DNA from: Burkholderia sp. PAMC 26561
GTDB taxonomy: Bacteria; Pseudomonadota; Gammaproteobacteria; Burkholderiales; Burkholderiaceae
Assembly: GCF_001557535.2 (NCBI RefSeq)
Contig: NZ_CP014307.1
Location: forward strand, 372,001-436,000
Direction of reading: 5' to 3'
Length of the DNA: 64,000 nucleotides
Under the pieces are notes generated by a model. That model was not told where the DNA came from. It was given only the letters and a program-made list of their open reading frames with translations, and searched no databases. Below, piece after piece: positions 1 to 7,347 of this stretch. The translations under genes and the position numbers were made by a program. Numbering within the stretch: position 1 is the first letter of the stretch; every line of letters starts with the position of its first letter.

Positions 1-189
1 GTGCGGTTCGAAGTGCGCAAACAGGAACGCGCGCTCAGGGACGCCGGCGACGACAGCGCCGGCATTGAAGAGCAACGCTCCGTCGGCGGCGACGATCGGC
101 CATGCAAGCGGCTCGCCAATCGGAACGTCCGCCAGCGAGAGACGGACGAGAGACGCTTGAGTCAACGTAACGGATTCTTCTTCGGACAT
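1..189 (-). CDS. N-terminal fragment of an unknown protein, PilZ/HD-GYP-leader-like
   Basis: An open reading frame starts with ATG (complement of 187-189) and runs off the left edge, giving 63 residues beginning MSEEESVTLTQASLVRLSLA. The pattern 'LADVPIGEPLAWPI..ADGALLF.AGAVV' resembles the leader found ahead of PilZ or HD-GYP domains in c-di-GMP-responsive proteins of betaproteobacteria, but no catalytic or PilZ motif is inside the window. It lies 85 bases downstream of waaC on the same strand and may be co-transcribed with it. The shine-dalgarno is weak. The reading frame is convincing because its codon use matches its neighbours; the family assignment is only a guess. Confidence 0.5.
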   Translation of the reverse strand, partial: MSEEESVTLTQASLVRLSLADVPIGEPLAWPIVAADGALLFNAGAVVAGVPERAFLFAHFEPH

Positions 190-274
190 GGTCGCTTGGA
201 TCGCTTGGGTCGATCTGGCCGCCTGGAAGCGGCAATCGTCTTATGAGTCCGCGACTGCGTCAAGTGCCGCGGTG

Positions 275-1297
275 CTACGAGCTTGCCTGACCGGCAGCGA
301 TCAAGCTTGCCGGGCTTGCGGACGACCTTTCTGCGCCCGGCATCACGCTTTCGATTGCGCTGAGTACTGCAGGGACATCGGGCGGTGCAAAGTGATCGCC
401 GACCGATACGGAGCGTCCCGGCGCGCTGAAGCCAAAATGCTCGCGCGAGGTTGCGGTAAAGATCATGACCGTGGGCCGCCCAAGCGCATGGGCCAAGTGA
501 ACCAGGCCGGTATCCATGCCGACCACGATCGCCGATTCATCGATGCAATGCGCGCATTCAGTCACGCTCAGTTTGGGCAACACCACCGCGCCGGGCACGA
601 GCGCGGCGATCTGCTCGCCCTCCCGGCGCTCGCCGTCCGTGCCCCACGGCAGCGCGATCCGGTAGCCGCGCCCGGTGAGCCATCGGCCGGTTTCGGCCCA
701 ACGCTCGATCGGCCATTTTTTTTCATCGGCGGATGTAGCGTGGAACAGCATCGCGACCGGCGCGCCCTGAGGCAACGCCGACGGCGTTGCGAGCGGCGGT
801 AGATGCAGGTTGAAGTCAGGGGTAACGTCGAAGGTATAGCCCAGCGCGTCCGCTACGCTCACGCGCATGCCGCGCCATGCATCGGTGCGGGGGCGCGGCC
901 CGAAGCGCGCGTTGTACGCGAACGCCGCGCCAAGCTCGCCCAGGTCCTTGTTCTTGTAGCCATAACGGCGACGTCCGCGCGCCAGAAACGCGATGATCGC
1001 ACTCTTGTAGACGCCGTGGATATCCAGCACGACGTCGTACTTCTCGGCCCTCAATTCGCCGATGGACGCTGCGATTTCCTTGAGGTCGGCCCAGCCGCGA
1101 GCCTTCTTGAACTTTCGCAACGGCGCGCACAGGACGCGATCTACGGCGGGATTCCAGCGGATGATATCGGCGAACGCTGCATCAGCGGCCCAGTCGATCT
1201 TGGCCGAGGGAAAGGCACGGCGAAGATCGGAGACGACCGGTTGCGTCTCTACGATATCGCCCAATGACGTCACTTTGACAATCAGGATTCGCTTCAT
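275..1297 (-). CDS. waaC: Lipopolysaccharide heptosyltransferase I
   Basis: The 340-residue protein is the glycosyltransferase family 9 enzyme that adds the first L-glycero-D-manno-heptose to Kdo2-lipid A on the inner face of the cytoplasmic membrane. The N-terminus MKRILIVKVTSLGDIVETQP carries the family's loop with the conserved Asp (residue 14, equivalent to the catalytic Asp13 of E. coli WaaC). The C-terminal nucleotide-sugar half carries the motif MDTGLVHLAHALG (about residues 258-270). Length is typical of the family. The ATG start at 1297 is directly at the family's usual N-terminus. The 278 bases upstream (1298-1575) hold no gene and presumably its promoter. Loss would give deep-rough LPS. 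Confidence 0.93.
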   Translation of the reverse strand: MKRILIVKVTSLGDIVETQPVVSDLRRAFPSAKIDWAADAAFADIIRWNPAVDRVLCAPLRKFKKARGWADLKEIAASIGELRAEKYDVVLDIHGVYKSAIIAFLARGRRRYGYKNKDLGELGAAFAYNARFGPRPRTDAWRGMRVSVADALGYTFDVTPDFNLHLPPLATPSALPQGAPVAMLFHATSADEKKWPIERWAETGRWLTGRGYRIALPWGTDGERREGEQIAALVPGAVVLPKLSVTECAHCIDESAIVVGMDTGLVHLAHALGRPTVMIFTATSREHFGFSAPGRSVSVGDHFAPPDVPAVLSAIESVMPGAERSSASPASLIAAGQASS

Positions 1298-1575
1298 GGG
1301 GATGCAGGGGGACCTTTAATTCATCCGGCGGCCGGCCTCACGCGCGCCATGATCAACGCGCGAGACGGGCTGCCCGAGGCTAACTCGCCTGACCGGCGCG
1401 CTTTCTGCGGATCAAAAGGCGGCTCGGCGGCGATCTGTTATGAACGGCAGAATTGCACGAACTGGCACGCGGAGCGCTGAAAGCGAATCCGCGCCTGTCG
1501 CAACTTCTTCGGACGGAATTATCCGTCGAAATGGCGCTTTACTCTAGCCGCTTTTTACCGATGCCGCCCTGAAGC

Positions 1576-2492
1576 TCACAGCGACTGGGCGCCGAAGGTA
1601 TCACACTGCCCCAGGTCGCCCGTTGCCAGTCCCCGGTTGAGCCAGCGCTGGCGCTGCGCGCTCGTGCCGTGCGTAAACGCTTCCGGCACCACGCGTCCCT
1701 GCGTTTCCTTTTGCAACCGGTCATCGCCGATGGCGCCCGCCGCGTTCAAGCCTTGCTGGAAATCGCCGGGCTCGATCAGCTTCGCGTTGTTCTTCTGCGC
1801 CACGTTCGCCCAGACGCCCGCGAAGCAGTCGGCCTGCAATTCCACGCGCACCGACAACTGGTTCGCCTGAGCGGGCGACATGCGGCGGCGGGCGTTATCG
1901 ACTTTGGTCATGATGCCGAGCACGTTCTGCACGTGATGACCGACCTCGTGCGCGATCACATACGCCTGTGCAAAGTCTCCGCCCGCGCCAAAGCGGTCGC
2001 GCAATTCCTTATAAAACGACAAGTCGATATATACGCTCCGGTCGTTCGGGCAATAGAACGGACCCATTGCGGATTGGCCCGTCCCGCAAGCGGTCGCGGT
2101 GCCTCCGCTGAATAGTACGAGCTTGGGCGCCGGATAGTCCTGGTTGAGTTGCGTTCGGAAGATTTGCTGCCACGTACGCTCGGTGTTCCCGAGAATGCGC
2201 CGCACGAACACCGCGCCCGCGTCGCTTGCAGCGGCCTGTGGCTGCCCGTTCGAGTCCGCCGGACGCTGTTGCTGCTGCGTGTAAGAAGTGCTCGATGAGC
2301 CGCCCGATCCCCCGACAGAAGATTCAGGACGACCATCGGATTGATGCCGAAAAAATACGACGCCGCGAGCGCAATGACGATGGAGCCGATCCCGATCGAA
2401 CCACCGCCCATGCGGAAACCGCCGCCGCCCCCGCCTCCCGAGCCGCGCCGGTCTTCGACATTCTGGCTCTCTCGTTCGTCGTCCAGACGCAT
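1576..2492 (-). pseudogene. ypfJ: Neutral zinc metallopeptidase (YpfJ family), frameshifted
   Basis: The N-terminal part starts at ATG 2492 behind an AGGGAGAG ribosome site. It reads MRLDDERESQNVEDRRG, then a Gly-rich stretch, one membrane segment (about residues 33-55) and '..FGINPMVVLNLLSG'. The rest, with the zinc motif HEVGHH (AHEVGHHVQN) and the conserved end '..WLNRGLATGDLGQCDTF', lies in another frame from about 2310 down to 1576. The two parts join at a run of five C on the plus strand (2309-2313). One more C would give a continuous 305-residue protein of normal family length. Total length 917 is one short of a multiple of three. Either a real frameshift or a homopolymer sequencing error. 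Confidence 0.85.
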
Positions 2493-2948
2493 GATTTCTC
2501 TCCCTTCACCTTGTTCGACTCGTTTTCCGTTTGCGGCCCTGCTGTCGATGCGCTGATCAAGCACGACACGGGCCAGCCGTGATGACGCCATGGTACCCGG
2601 CGCGCTGCAGCAAGCGTTGCGAGACGTGTAAAACATCGTGCGCTTCAGTTCGGCACATGCGAATCGAAACAACCTTTCAGAAGACAACGTGCCCGATTGA
2701 CGCAGTGCGGTTGATTGTCGCGCAAATTCCACCTGAAACGTTGAGAGCGCCTACTCCGTGAAGGGCAGCAAGTACTTGATAAAGCGCAAGTTATCGAGAA
2801 ATTATGCCCGATAGCGCGACATTTACGCACATGAGAACGCGCCTGCCGCGTCGCAGCAAACGTCTCAAAAATTGGCTTACAGTCGCCTCTGAAGTAACCA
2901 GTCCAACCAACCAGCGCCCGCCCGCGACTCCATCAGAGTGCGCCCGCG
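2493..2948. other. Intergenic region between divergent ypfJ and cydA
   Basis: These 456 bases hold no convincing gene; the open frames here on both strands lack ribosome sites and family resemblance. The stretch must carry the divergent promoters of ypfJ and the cytochrome bd operon. Two similar words, TTGATTGTCGCGCAA at 2711-2725 and TTGATAAAGCGCAA at 2776-2789, are the only candidate regulator sites I can see. Confidence 0.6.
2776..2789. promoter_or_regulatory. Possible FNR/ANR-type site upstream of cydA
   Basis: TTGATAAAGCGCAA has a perfect left half of the FNR/ANR consensus TTGAT-N4-ATCAA and a 3-of-5 right half. A related word with 5-base spacing lies at 2711-2725. Cyanide-insensitive bd oxidase genes in pseudomonads are known to be under ANR control, so the position is sensible, but the match is imperfect and no -10/-35 pair was placed. 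Inference only. Confidence 0.25.
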
Positions 2949-4379
2949 ATGGCTGCACAACCTGTCATGCATGCCACTCAACAAGCGCTCGACCTGGCGC
3001 GTATCCAGTTCGCCTTCACCGTTTCGTTCCACATCGTTTTTCCGGCGTTGAGTATCGGGCTGGCGAGCTTTATCGCCGTGCTCGAAGGCGCGTGGCTCAA
3101 AACCGGGAAACCGGTCTACAAGGAGCTGTGCCTGTTCTGGTCGAAAGTGTTCGCCATTGCTTTCGGAATGGGCGTCGTCTCCGGCGTGGTGATGAGCTAC
3201 GAGTTCGGCACCAACTGGGGCGGTTTTTCGAGCTTCGCCGGTCCGATCACGGGCCCACTCCTCGCCTACGAAGTGATGACCGCGTTTTTCCTCGAGGCCG
3301 GTTTCCTTGGCATCATGCTGTTCGGCTGGAACAAGGTCGGCCCGAAAGCGCACTTCGGCGCCACGCTGATGGTTGCGATCGGCACGTTGATCTCGACGTT
3401 CTGGATCCTGGCATCGAATAGCTGGATGCAGACGCCGCAAGGATTCCGGATCGAAGGCGACCACGTCGTACCGGTGAGCTGGTTCCAGATCATCTTCAAC
3501 CCATCGTTTCCTTATCGGCTTGCACACATGGCCATCGCGGCGTTCATTGTCGCGGGGCTGGTGGTCGCGGCATCGGGCGCATATCACCTGCTGAAGGGCC
3601 GCCGCGACCCGGCGATCAAGAAGATGTTTTCGATGGCGCTCTGGCTTTTGCTCGTACTTACGCCCCTCCAGGCGATGGTCGGCGACCAGCACGGACTGAA
3701 CACGCGTAAATATCAGCCTGCGAAGATCGCCGCCATCGAAGGCCTGTGGGAAACCGAGAAAGGCGGCACGGCGCTGAATCTGTTCGGCATTCCGGATATG
3801 GAAGCCGAGACCACGAAGTACGCGCTATCCGTTCCCCATCTGGGCAGCCTGATTCTCACGCATAGCTGGGACGGCGAGATCCGCGGGCTCAAGTCCTTCC
3901 CGAAGGAAGACCGGCCCAACTCGACAGTCGTGTTCTGGAGCTTCCGGATCATGGCCGGATTGGGCGTCCTGATGATCCTGATGAGCACTGCGGGATGGGT
4001 GCTCAGACGGAAAGACAAGCTGTTCGAGTCGAAGCTGTTTCAGCGTTTCGTGCTTGTCATGGGGCCGACGGGTTTCATCTCGCTGCTTGCCGGTTGGGTG
4101 ACGACAGAGGCCGGGCGGCAACCGTGGGTGGTCTATGGCGTGATGCGCACGTCGGAGGCCGTGTCGCCCGTGACCGCGCAGCAAGTCGGCGTGACGCTGC
4201 TGATCTTCGTCATCGTTTATACGCTCGTGTTCGGCACGGGCATCTATTACCTGCTCAAGCTGCTCAAGACCGGGCCGGCGTTGCCGGGCACGATCACGCA
4301 CGCGCCCAGCATGGACGATGACAACCACACCGCGCGCCGGCCGCTCTCGGTCGCGACGCATTCGATAGAAGGAGCGTGA
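2949..4379 (+). CDS. cydA: Cytochrome bd ubiquinol oxidase subunit I (cyanide-insensitive type)
   Basis: This 476-residue integral membrane protein is the quinol-oxidising, haem-bearing subunit of a bd-type terminal oxidase. About nine membrane helices are apparent. The N-terminal helix has the haem-ligand His (SFHIVFP, His28), and GRQPWVVYGVMRT (from about residue 388) is the family signature around the second haem site. The quinol loop is short, as in the CIO (CioA) subgroup rather than in E. coli CydA. It is followed after one base by cydB and by a small DUF2474 gene, the usual CIO operon. The ATG start precedes the conserved ALDLARIQFAFT segment by about a dozen residues. The gene could equally be named cioA. 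Confidence 0.95.
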   Translation: MAAQPVMHATQQALDLARIQFAFTVSFHIVFPALSIGLASFIAVLEGAWLKTGKPVYKELCLFWSKVFAIAFGMGVVSGVVMSYEFGTNWGGFSSFAGPITGPLLAYEVMTAFFLEAGFLGIMLFGWNKVGPKAHFGATLMVAIGTLISTFWILASNSWMQTPQGFRIEGDHVVPVSWFQIIFNPSFPYRLAHMAIAAFIVAGLVVAASGAYHLLKGRRDPAIKKMFSMALWLLLVLTPLQAMVGDQHGLNTRKYQPAKIAAIEGLWETEKGGTALNLFGIPDMEAETTKYALSVPHLGSLILTHSWDGEIRGLKSFPKEDRPNSTVVFWSFRIMAGLGVLMILMSTAGWVLRRKDKLFESKLFQRFVLVMGPTGFISLLAGWVTTEAGRQPWVVYGVMRTSEAVSPVTAQQVGVTLLIFVIVYTLVFGTGIYYLLKLLKTGPALPGTITHAPSMDDDNHTARRPLSVATHSIEGA

Positions 4380-4380
4380 G

Positions 4381-5382
4381 ATGGATTTATCGCTGACATG
4401 GGCCGCGATCATCGCGCTGGGCGTGCTGATGTACGTGGTGCTGGACGGGTTCGACCTGGGCATTGGCATCCTGTTTCCGTTCTTCCCGGACGAACATGAC
4501 CGCGACGTGATGATGAACACCGTCGCGCCCGTCTGGGACGGTAACGAGACGTGGCTGGTGCTCGGAGGCGCGGGCCTGTTCGCCGCGTTCCCGATGATCT
4601 ATTCCACTGTGCTTTCCGGGCTTTACCTGCCGCTGATCTTCATGCTGGTCTGCCTGATCTTTCGCGGCGTCACGTTCGAGATCCGCTCGAAGGCAACGCG
4701 CACGAAGCCCATGTGGGATCTTGCGTTTATTGGCGGATCAGCGGGGGCGACGTTCTTCCAGGGCGTGGCGCTCGGCGCGTTTCTCAATGGCATACCGGTC
4801 GCCGACGGCCGTTATTCCGGCGATGCCTTCACGTGGTTCACACCGTTCAGCATGTTCACCGGGCTCGCGCTCGTGGTCACTTATGCGCTGCTCGGCTGTT
4901 GCTGGCTGATTGCCAAGACCGAAGGCGACCTGCAACGGCGCTTTTACCGGATCGTTTGGCCGCTCACGCTGTTGCAGCTCGGGACCATTGCGGTCGTCAG
5001 TATCTGGACGCCGCTGCAGGACGCGGGCATCGCGTCGCGCTGGTTCGATACCCCCTGGTTTTATCGGTTCCTGCCGGTGCCGGTGCTAGTGGTCGCCTGT
5101 GCCTGGCTGATGCGCCGGTCCATCCTCTCACGTCACGAAACGCGGCCGTTCATGATGGCGCTCGCGTTCGTGCTGCTGGGTTATAGCGGTCTGGTCCTGA
5201 GCATTTCGCCTCACGCCATTTTCCCTGGCGTGTCGCTTTGGGAACTGGCTGCACCGCATTCGAGCCAGAAGTTCACGTTGATAGGGGCGGCGGTGATCTT
5301 GCCGGTGATCATCGCTTATACGACGCTCGGTTACTGGGTCTTCAGAGGCAAGGTGCGCCATGGCGAACATCACTATCACTGA
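4381..5382 (+). CDS. cydB: Cytochrome bd ubiquinol oxidase subunit II
   Basis: The 333-residue partner of CydA contains about eight or nine hydrophobic helices. The N-terminus MDLSLTWAAIIALGVLMYVV followed by LDGFDLGIGILFPF is the conserved quinol oxidase subunit II pattern, and the motif PVWDGNETWLVLGG is diagnostic of the family. It starts one base after the cydA stop, so the two are translationally coupled. Its last 23 bases overlap the start of the small DUF2474 gene. Length is that of CioB proteins. It would sit in the inner membrane with CydA and support respiration at low oxygen or in the presence of cyanide. Confidence 0.95.
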   Translation: MDLSLTWAAIIALGVLMYVVLDGFDLGIGILFPFFPDEHDRDVMMNTVAPVWDGNETWLVLGGAGLFAAFPMIYSTVLSGLYLPLIFMLVCLIFRGVTFEIRSKATRTKPMWDLAFIGGSAGATFFQGVALGAFLNGIPVADGRYSGDAFTWFTPFSMFTGLALVVTYALLGCCWLIAKTEGDLQRRFYRIVWPLTLLQLGTIAVVSIWTPLQDAGIASRWFDTPWFYRFLPVPVLVVACAWLMRRSILSRHETRPFMMALAFVLLGYSGLVLSISPHAIFPGVSLWELAAPHSSQKFTLIGAAVILPVIIAYTTLGYWVFRGKVRHGEHHYH

Positions 5383-5518
5383 AACACGCGTTGAGCCGCG
5401 GAAGCGTTCTGCACTTAAAAAGACGCTTTGGTTTATCGCGCTTTGGGGCGTAGGTGTGGCGGGGGCAATGTTGCTGGCGCTGCCGTTCAAGTTGCTGGTT
5501 CAGGCGGCAGCGCGATAA
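5360..5518 (+). CDS. DUF2474-type small subunit of cytochrome bd oxidase
   Basis: A 52-residue ORF begins at ATG 5360, inside the end of cydB in another frame, and ends at TAA 5518. It has a basic N-terminal half (VEPRKRSALKK) followed by one membrane helix (LWFIALWGVGVAGAMLLALP). DUF2474 proteins are very short single-helix proteins encoded directly after CioB and regarded as counterparts of CydX. Position, size, charge pattern and the WxxxxLWGVxVAG-like helix all agree. It has no separate promoter and is expected to be translated by coupling with cydB. I am fairly sure it is real; its role as an oxidase subunit is inferred from the family. Confidence 0.8.
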   Translation: MANITITETRVEPRKRSALKKTLWFIALWGVGVAGAMLLALPFKLLVQAAAR

Positions 5519-5641
5519 GACGTCGCTCAACGCCTGTTCGATTGAATCGATGCGCAAGTGCACCGCGCACAGCTCACGTGAGAGCTTTCGGGCGATGCTC
5601 GTTTTTCCCGTTCCAGGCAGTCCGCCAAGCGCAATCAGCAT
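5519..5641 (-). pseudogene. Truncated remnant of an AAA/kinase-like ATP-binding protein
   Basis: Reading from ATG 5641 on the minus strand, the first 38 or so residues (MLIALGGLPGTGKTSIARKL then SRELCAVHLRIDSIEQAL) match the start of small P-loop kinases of the AAA_33 type, with a perfect Walker A GLPGTGKTS at residues 7-15. Similarity then stops abruptly near 5525, exactly where the cyd operon ends; the rest of the open frame is the complement of cydB/DUF2474 and is meaningless. The usual protein is about 170 residues, so about three quarters is missing. This looks like the scar of an insertion or deletion that placed the cyd operon here. Confidence 0.6.
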
Positions 5642-5740
5642 TTTGCCCTCAGACTGAAGTCATTCAAAGCTACGATTCGGACACTGTATCCCATCCTCAC
5701 CGGGCCAAGCCTGTGTCAGCCAAATGGCACGTTACGGCGC

Positions 5741-5768
5741 TCAAGCAGCCTCAAGCAGCCTCAAGCAG
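5741..5768. repeat. Tandem repeat of TCAAGCAGCC, 2.8 copies
   Basis: Two perfect 10-base copies and one 8-base partial copy follow each other. They overlap the last codons and the stop of the 66-residue minus-strand gene, so copy-number change would alter its C-terminus. Confidence 0.9.
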
Positions 5769-5951
5769 TTCGCAGTATCTGGGCGCAGCCGTCTGTTCGG
5801 GAAAGTCAGCTTCGTATAGCAACCCGGCCGTGTTCCAATCGATACCCACCGCTGCCTCCGGTTTGTAGACGATCAGCGCCATTTCGAAGCGGGTCATCCA
5901 AAGTTGACGTGCCAGTTTATAGCCCGCTGAGTGGCGCGTGATATCTTTCAT
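5751..5951 (-). CDS. Hypothetical 66-residue protein
   Basis: I do not recognise the family. The ATG at 5951 is preceded by AAAGGAGCATTC, a near-perfect ribosome binding site at ideal spacing, which is the main reason to accept the gene. The product (MKDITRHSAGYKLARQLWMT then RFEMALIVYKPEAAVG...) is soluble, mixed charge, rich in aromatic residues, without a signal peptide or membrane helix. The stop lies in a 10-base tandem repeat. It stands alone between the kinase remnant and an empty region. A stress or adaptor protein is possible but nothing in the sequence shows it. Confidence 0.5.
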   Translation of the reverse strand: MKDITRHSAGYKLARQLWMTRFEMALIVYKPEAAVGIDWNTAGLLYEADFPEQTAAPRYCELLEAA

Positions 5952-6298
5952 GAATGCTCCTTTGCACGTGATAGAACACCAACCCTACTCCACCTCGTCG
6001 ATCCTGTCTTGAGTGCTTTAGTGTCGTGATCGGGTCTGCAGTGACAGGTGCACGCACAATGCGCTCGTCAGCCTCGCGGCGAATCAGTCGATAAGCAACG
6101 ATCAGGACTGCCGATTGCACTTCACTCTCAGCAACATCTCATGTGGTTCACATCAAACTCTTCGCTGTATTGCGAACAAAAAGTAGTTCAGACGATTGGC
6201 TCGTGCCTGGTTGATGAATGAGGAAGTCATCTCACGAGCGCACTCACTATCAAAGAACACGACATACCGTCAATAACGAGTGAGAACCAGGACCGCCT
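5952..6298. other. Intergenic region without convincing gene
   Basis: These 347 bases are lower in GC than their surroundings. One open frame on the minus strand (5917-6120) overlaps the 66-residue gene and has no ribosome site or recognisable sequence. No hairpin or repeat stands out. The region should contain the promoters of the minus-strand 66-residue gene and of the plus-strand small membrane genes. Confidence 0.5.
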
Positions 6299-6508
6299 AT
6301 GTTGAAAAAGCTTATTCAATTCCTGATTGGATTTGGGTGCGTTCTCGCTTGCACCGGGATAGGCGTGCTCGCGCTTGGTTTTCTTGGCGTAGTGAATGTA
6401 GAGCGTTTTGCATTTGGCCTGTCTGCTGGCGTTCGGATCGTGGGCTCGGTTGCCATTGCCGGGTGCTTGCTTTGCGCAATCGGCTATGGCCTCGAAGAAA
6501 ATACTTAA
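6299..6508 (+). CDS. Small membrane protein, unknown
   Basis: A 69-residue protein starting MLKKLIQFLIGFGCVLACTG with two predicted membrane helices (about residues 5-33 and 41-62) and a short acidic tail (GYGLEENT). It is the first of three consecutive small membrane-protein genes on the same strand, 18 bases upstream of the next. The lysine pair after Met would place the N-terminus inside. No known family is recognised. The purine stretch AGGA before the start is a modest ribosome site. Confidence 0.55.
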   Translation: MLKKLIQFLIGFGCVLACTGIGVLALGFLGVVNVERFAFGLSAGVRIVGSVAIAGCLLCAIGYGLEENT

Positions 6509-6526
6509 CTCACCTCCGGAATACGC

Positions 6527-6709
6527 ATGTTCAGAAAATCTGACTTTTTCATCATCTCCGCTGTTCTTCTGTCCTTCATCATTTCCGGCTATCTCTGGTT
6601 CGTTCTAAAGGACCGGGAGCAGGCGATCTTCACTGCAATCTGGGTGCCTTCGATCCTGAGCTTCGGGATCTATTTCAAACTGTGTTTCCTGTTGGGTAGA
6701 AAGACATGA
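6527..6709 (+). CDS. Small membrane protein, unknown
   Basis: A 60-residue protein (start MFRKSDFFIISAVLLSFIIS) with two hydrophobic helices separated by a polar turn with KDREQ, ending in a basic tail LLGRKT. It lies 18 bases after the first small gene and its stop overlaps the next start in ATGA, so the three form one transcription unit. Function unknown. The arrangement of tiny, coupled, two-helix proteins suggests subunits of one membrane assembly or modulators of a neighbouring transporter, but this is inference. Confidence 0.55.
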   Translation: MFRKSDFFIISAVLLSFIISGYLWFVLKDREQAIFTAIWVPSILSFGIYFKLCFLLGRKT

Positions 6710-6861
6710 CGTTCCCCCTGCTCTACCCGGCCGTAGCCATCTTTTCGCTGCTGCTCGTCGGTCTGCTGCTTACTGTCATCGAATTCAGACAGATGTCGGT
6801 GCGCACGGCGAGCGTGCGCAAGCGCGGCCTTTGCACGAAGGAAGTGAGCGCTGAAGTGTGA
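6706..6861 (+). CDS. Small single-helix membrane protein, unknown
   Basis: A 51-residue ORF starts at ATG 6706, overlapping the stop of the previous gene by four bases (ATGA), which argues strongly for translational coupling. One long helix (residues about 4-26: PLLYPAVAIFSLLLVGLLLT) is followed by a basic cytoplasmic tail (SVRTASVRKRGLCTKE). No family recognised. It closes the three-gene set of small membrane proteins. Confidence 0.5.
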   Translation: MTFPLLYPAVAIFSLLLVGLLLTVIEFRQMSVRTASVRKRGLCTKEVSAEV

Positions 6862-6938
6862 TGCGACCGAAGCAATCAATGCAGTGAGCGACGGGAACCC
6901 ACGCCCCGAATCGCAAGATTTCATAACTGGATAGGACC

Positions 6939-7277
6939 ATGACCATAAGCGCTCTGACTACCCTCAACGGCCTCTTCGAGCGGCATGCCGCTCTTCGCCA
7001 GCGAGTGGATGATGTTGCCCCGGAATTTCCCGACGGTCTCGCGCGGCAAGTGCGGCTGTTACTCAGCTACACGGTCGAATATGGCCAGGATCGGCATGTC
7101 CGCCTGGACACGCTCGGCATCGCGCAGTCGATGCTGATGCTGAAGCGTCCTGGCAACGCACTGGACCGTGTCCTGTGCGTACTGCTCCAGTACAAGAAAG
7201 AAGACGACAAGCCGCGTTTAAGTATCAATGGCACGGAATCGCGCGACCCGCAGCCCTCACTCGATACCCATGTGTAA
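6939..7277 (+). CDS. Hypothetical protein, 112 residues
   Basis: Starts at ATG 6939 (MTISALTTLNGLFERHAALR) and is soluble, Leu- and Arg-rich and probably helical throughout, with a polar, disordered-looking end. No family was recognised. It follows the three small membrane genes by 77 bases on the same strand, so it may belong to the same unit. A perfect 16-base tandem duplication begins two bases after its stop. The long minus-strand frame that covers it is a shadow of the permease locus. Confidence 0.45.
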   Translation: MTISALTTLNGLFERHAALRQRVDDVAPEFPDGLARQVRLLLSYTVEYGQDRHVRLDTLGIAQSMLMLKRPGNALDRVLCVLLQYKKEDDKPRLSINGTESRDPQPSLDTHV

Positions 7278-7278
7278 T

Positions 7279-7310
7279 GACGGCATGACGAAAGGACGGC
7301 ATGACGAAAG
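7279..7310. repeat. Perfect 16-base tandem duplication
   Basis: GACGGCATGACGAAAG occurs twice without a break (7279-7294 and 7295-7310), between the convergent ends of the 112-residue gene and the permease gene. It looks like a recent slippage duplication. Confidence 0.95.
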
Positions 7311-7347
7311 CGAGGCGGCAGCGATCGCCCCGTGTCGCCAACCAGAT

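Noticed and set aside
5917..6120. 67-codon minus-strand frame in the empty region
   Set aside because: It overlaps the start of the 66-residue gene that has a perfect ribosome site, has none itself, and resembles no family.
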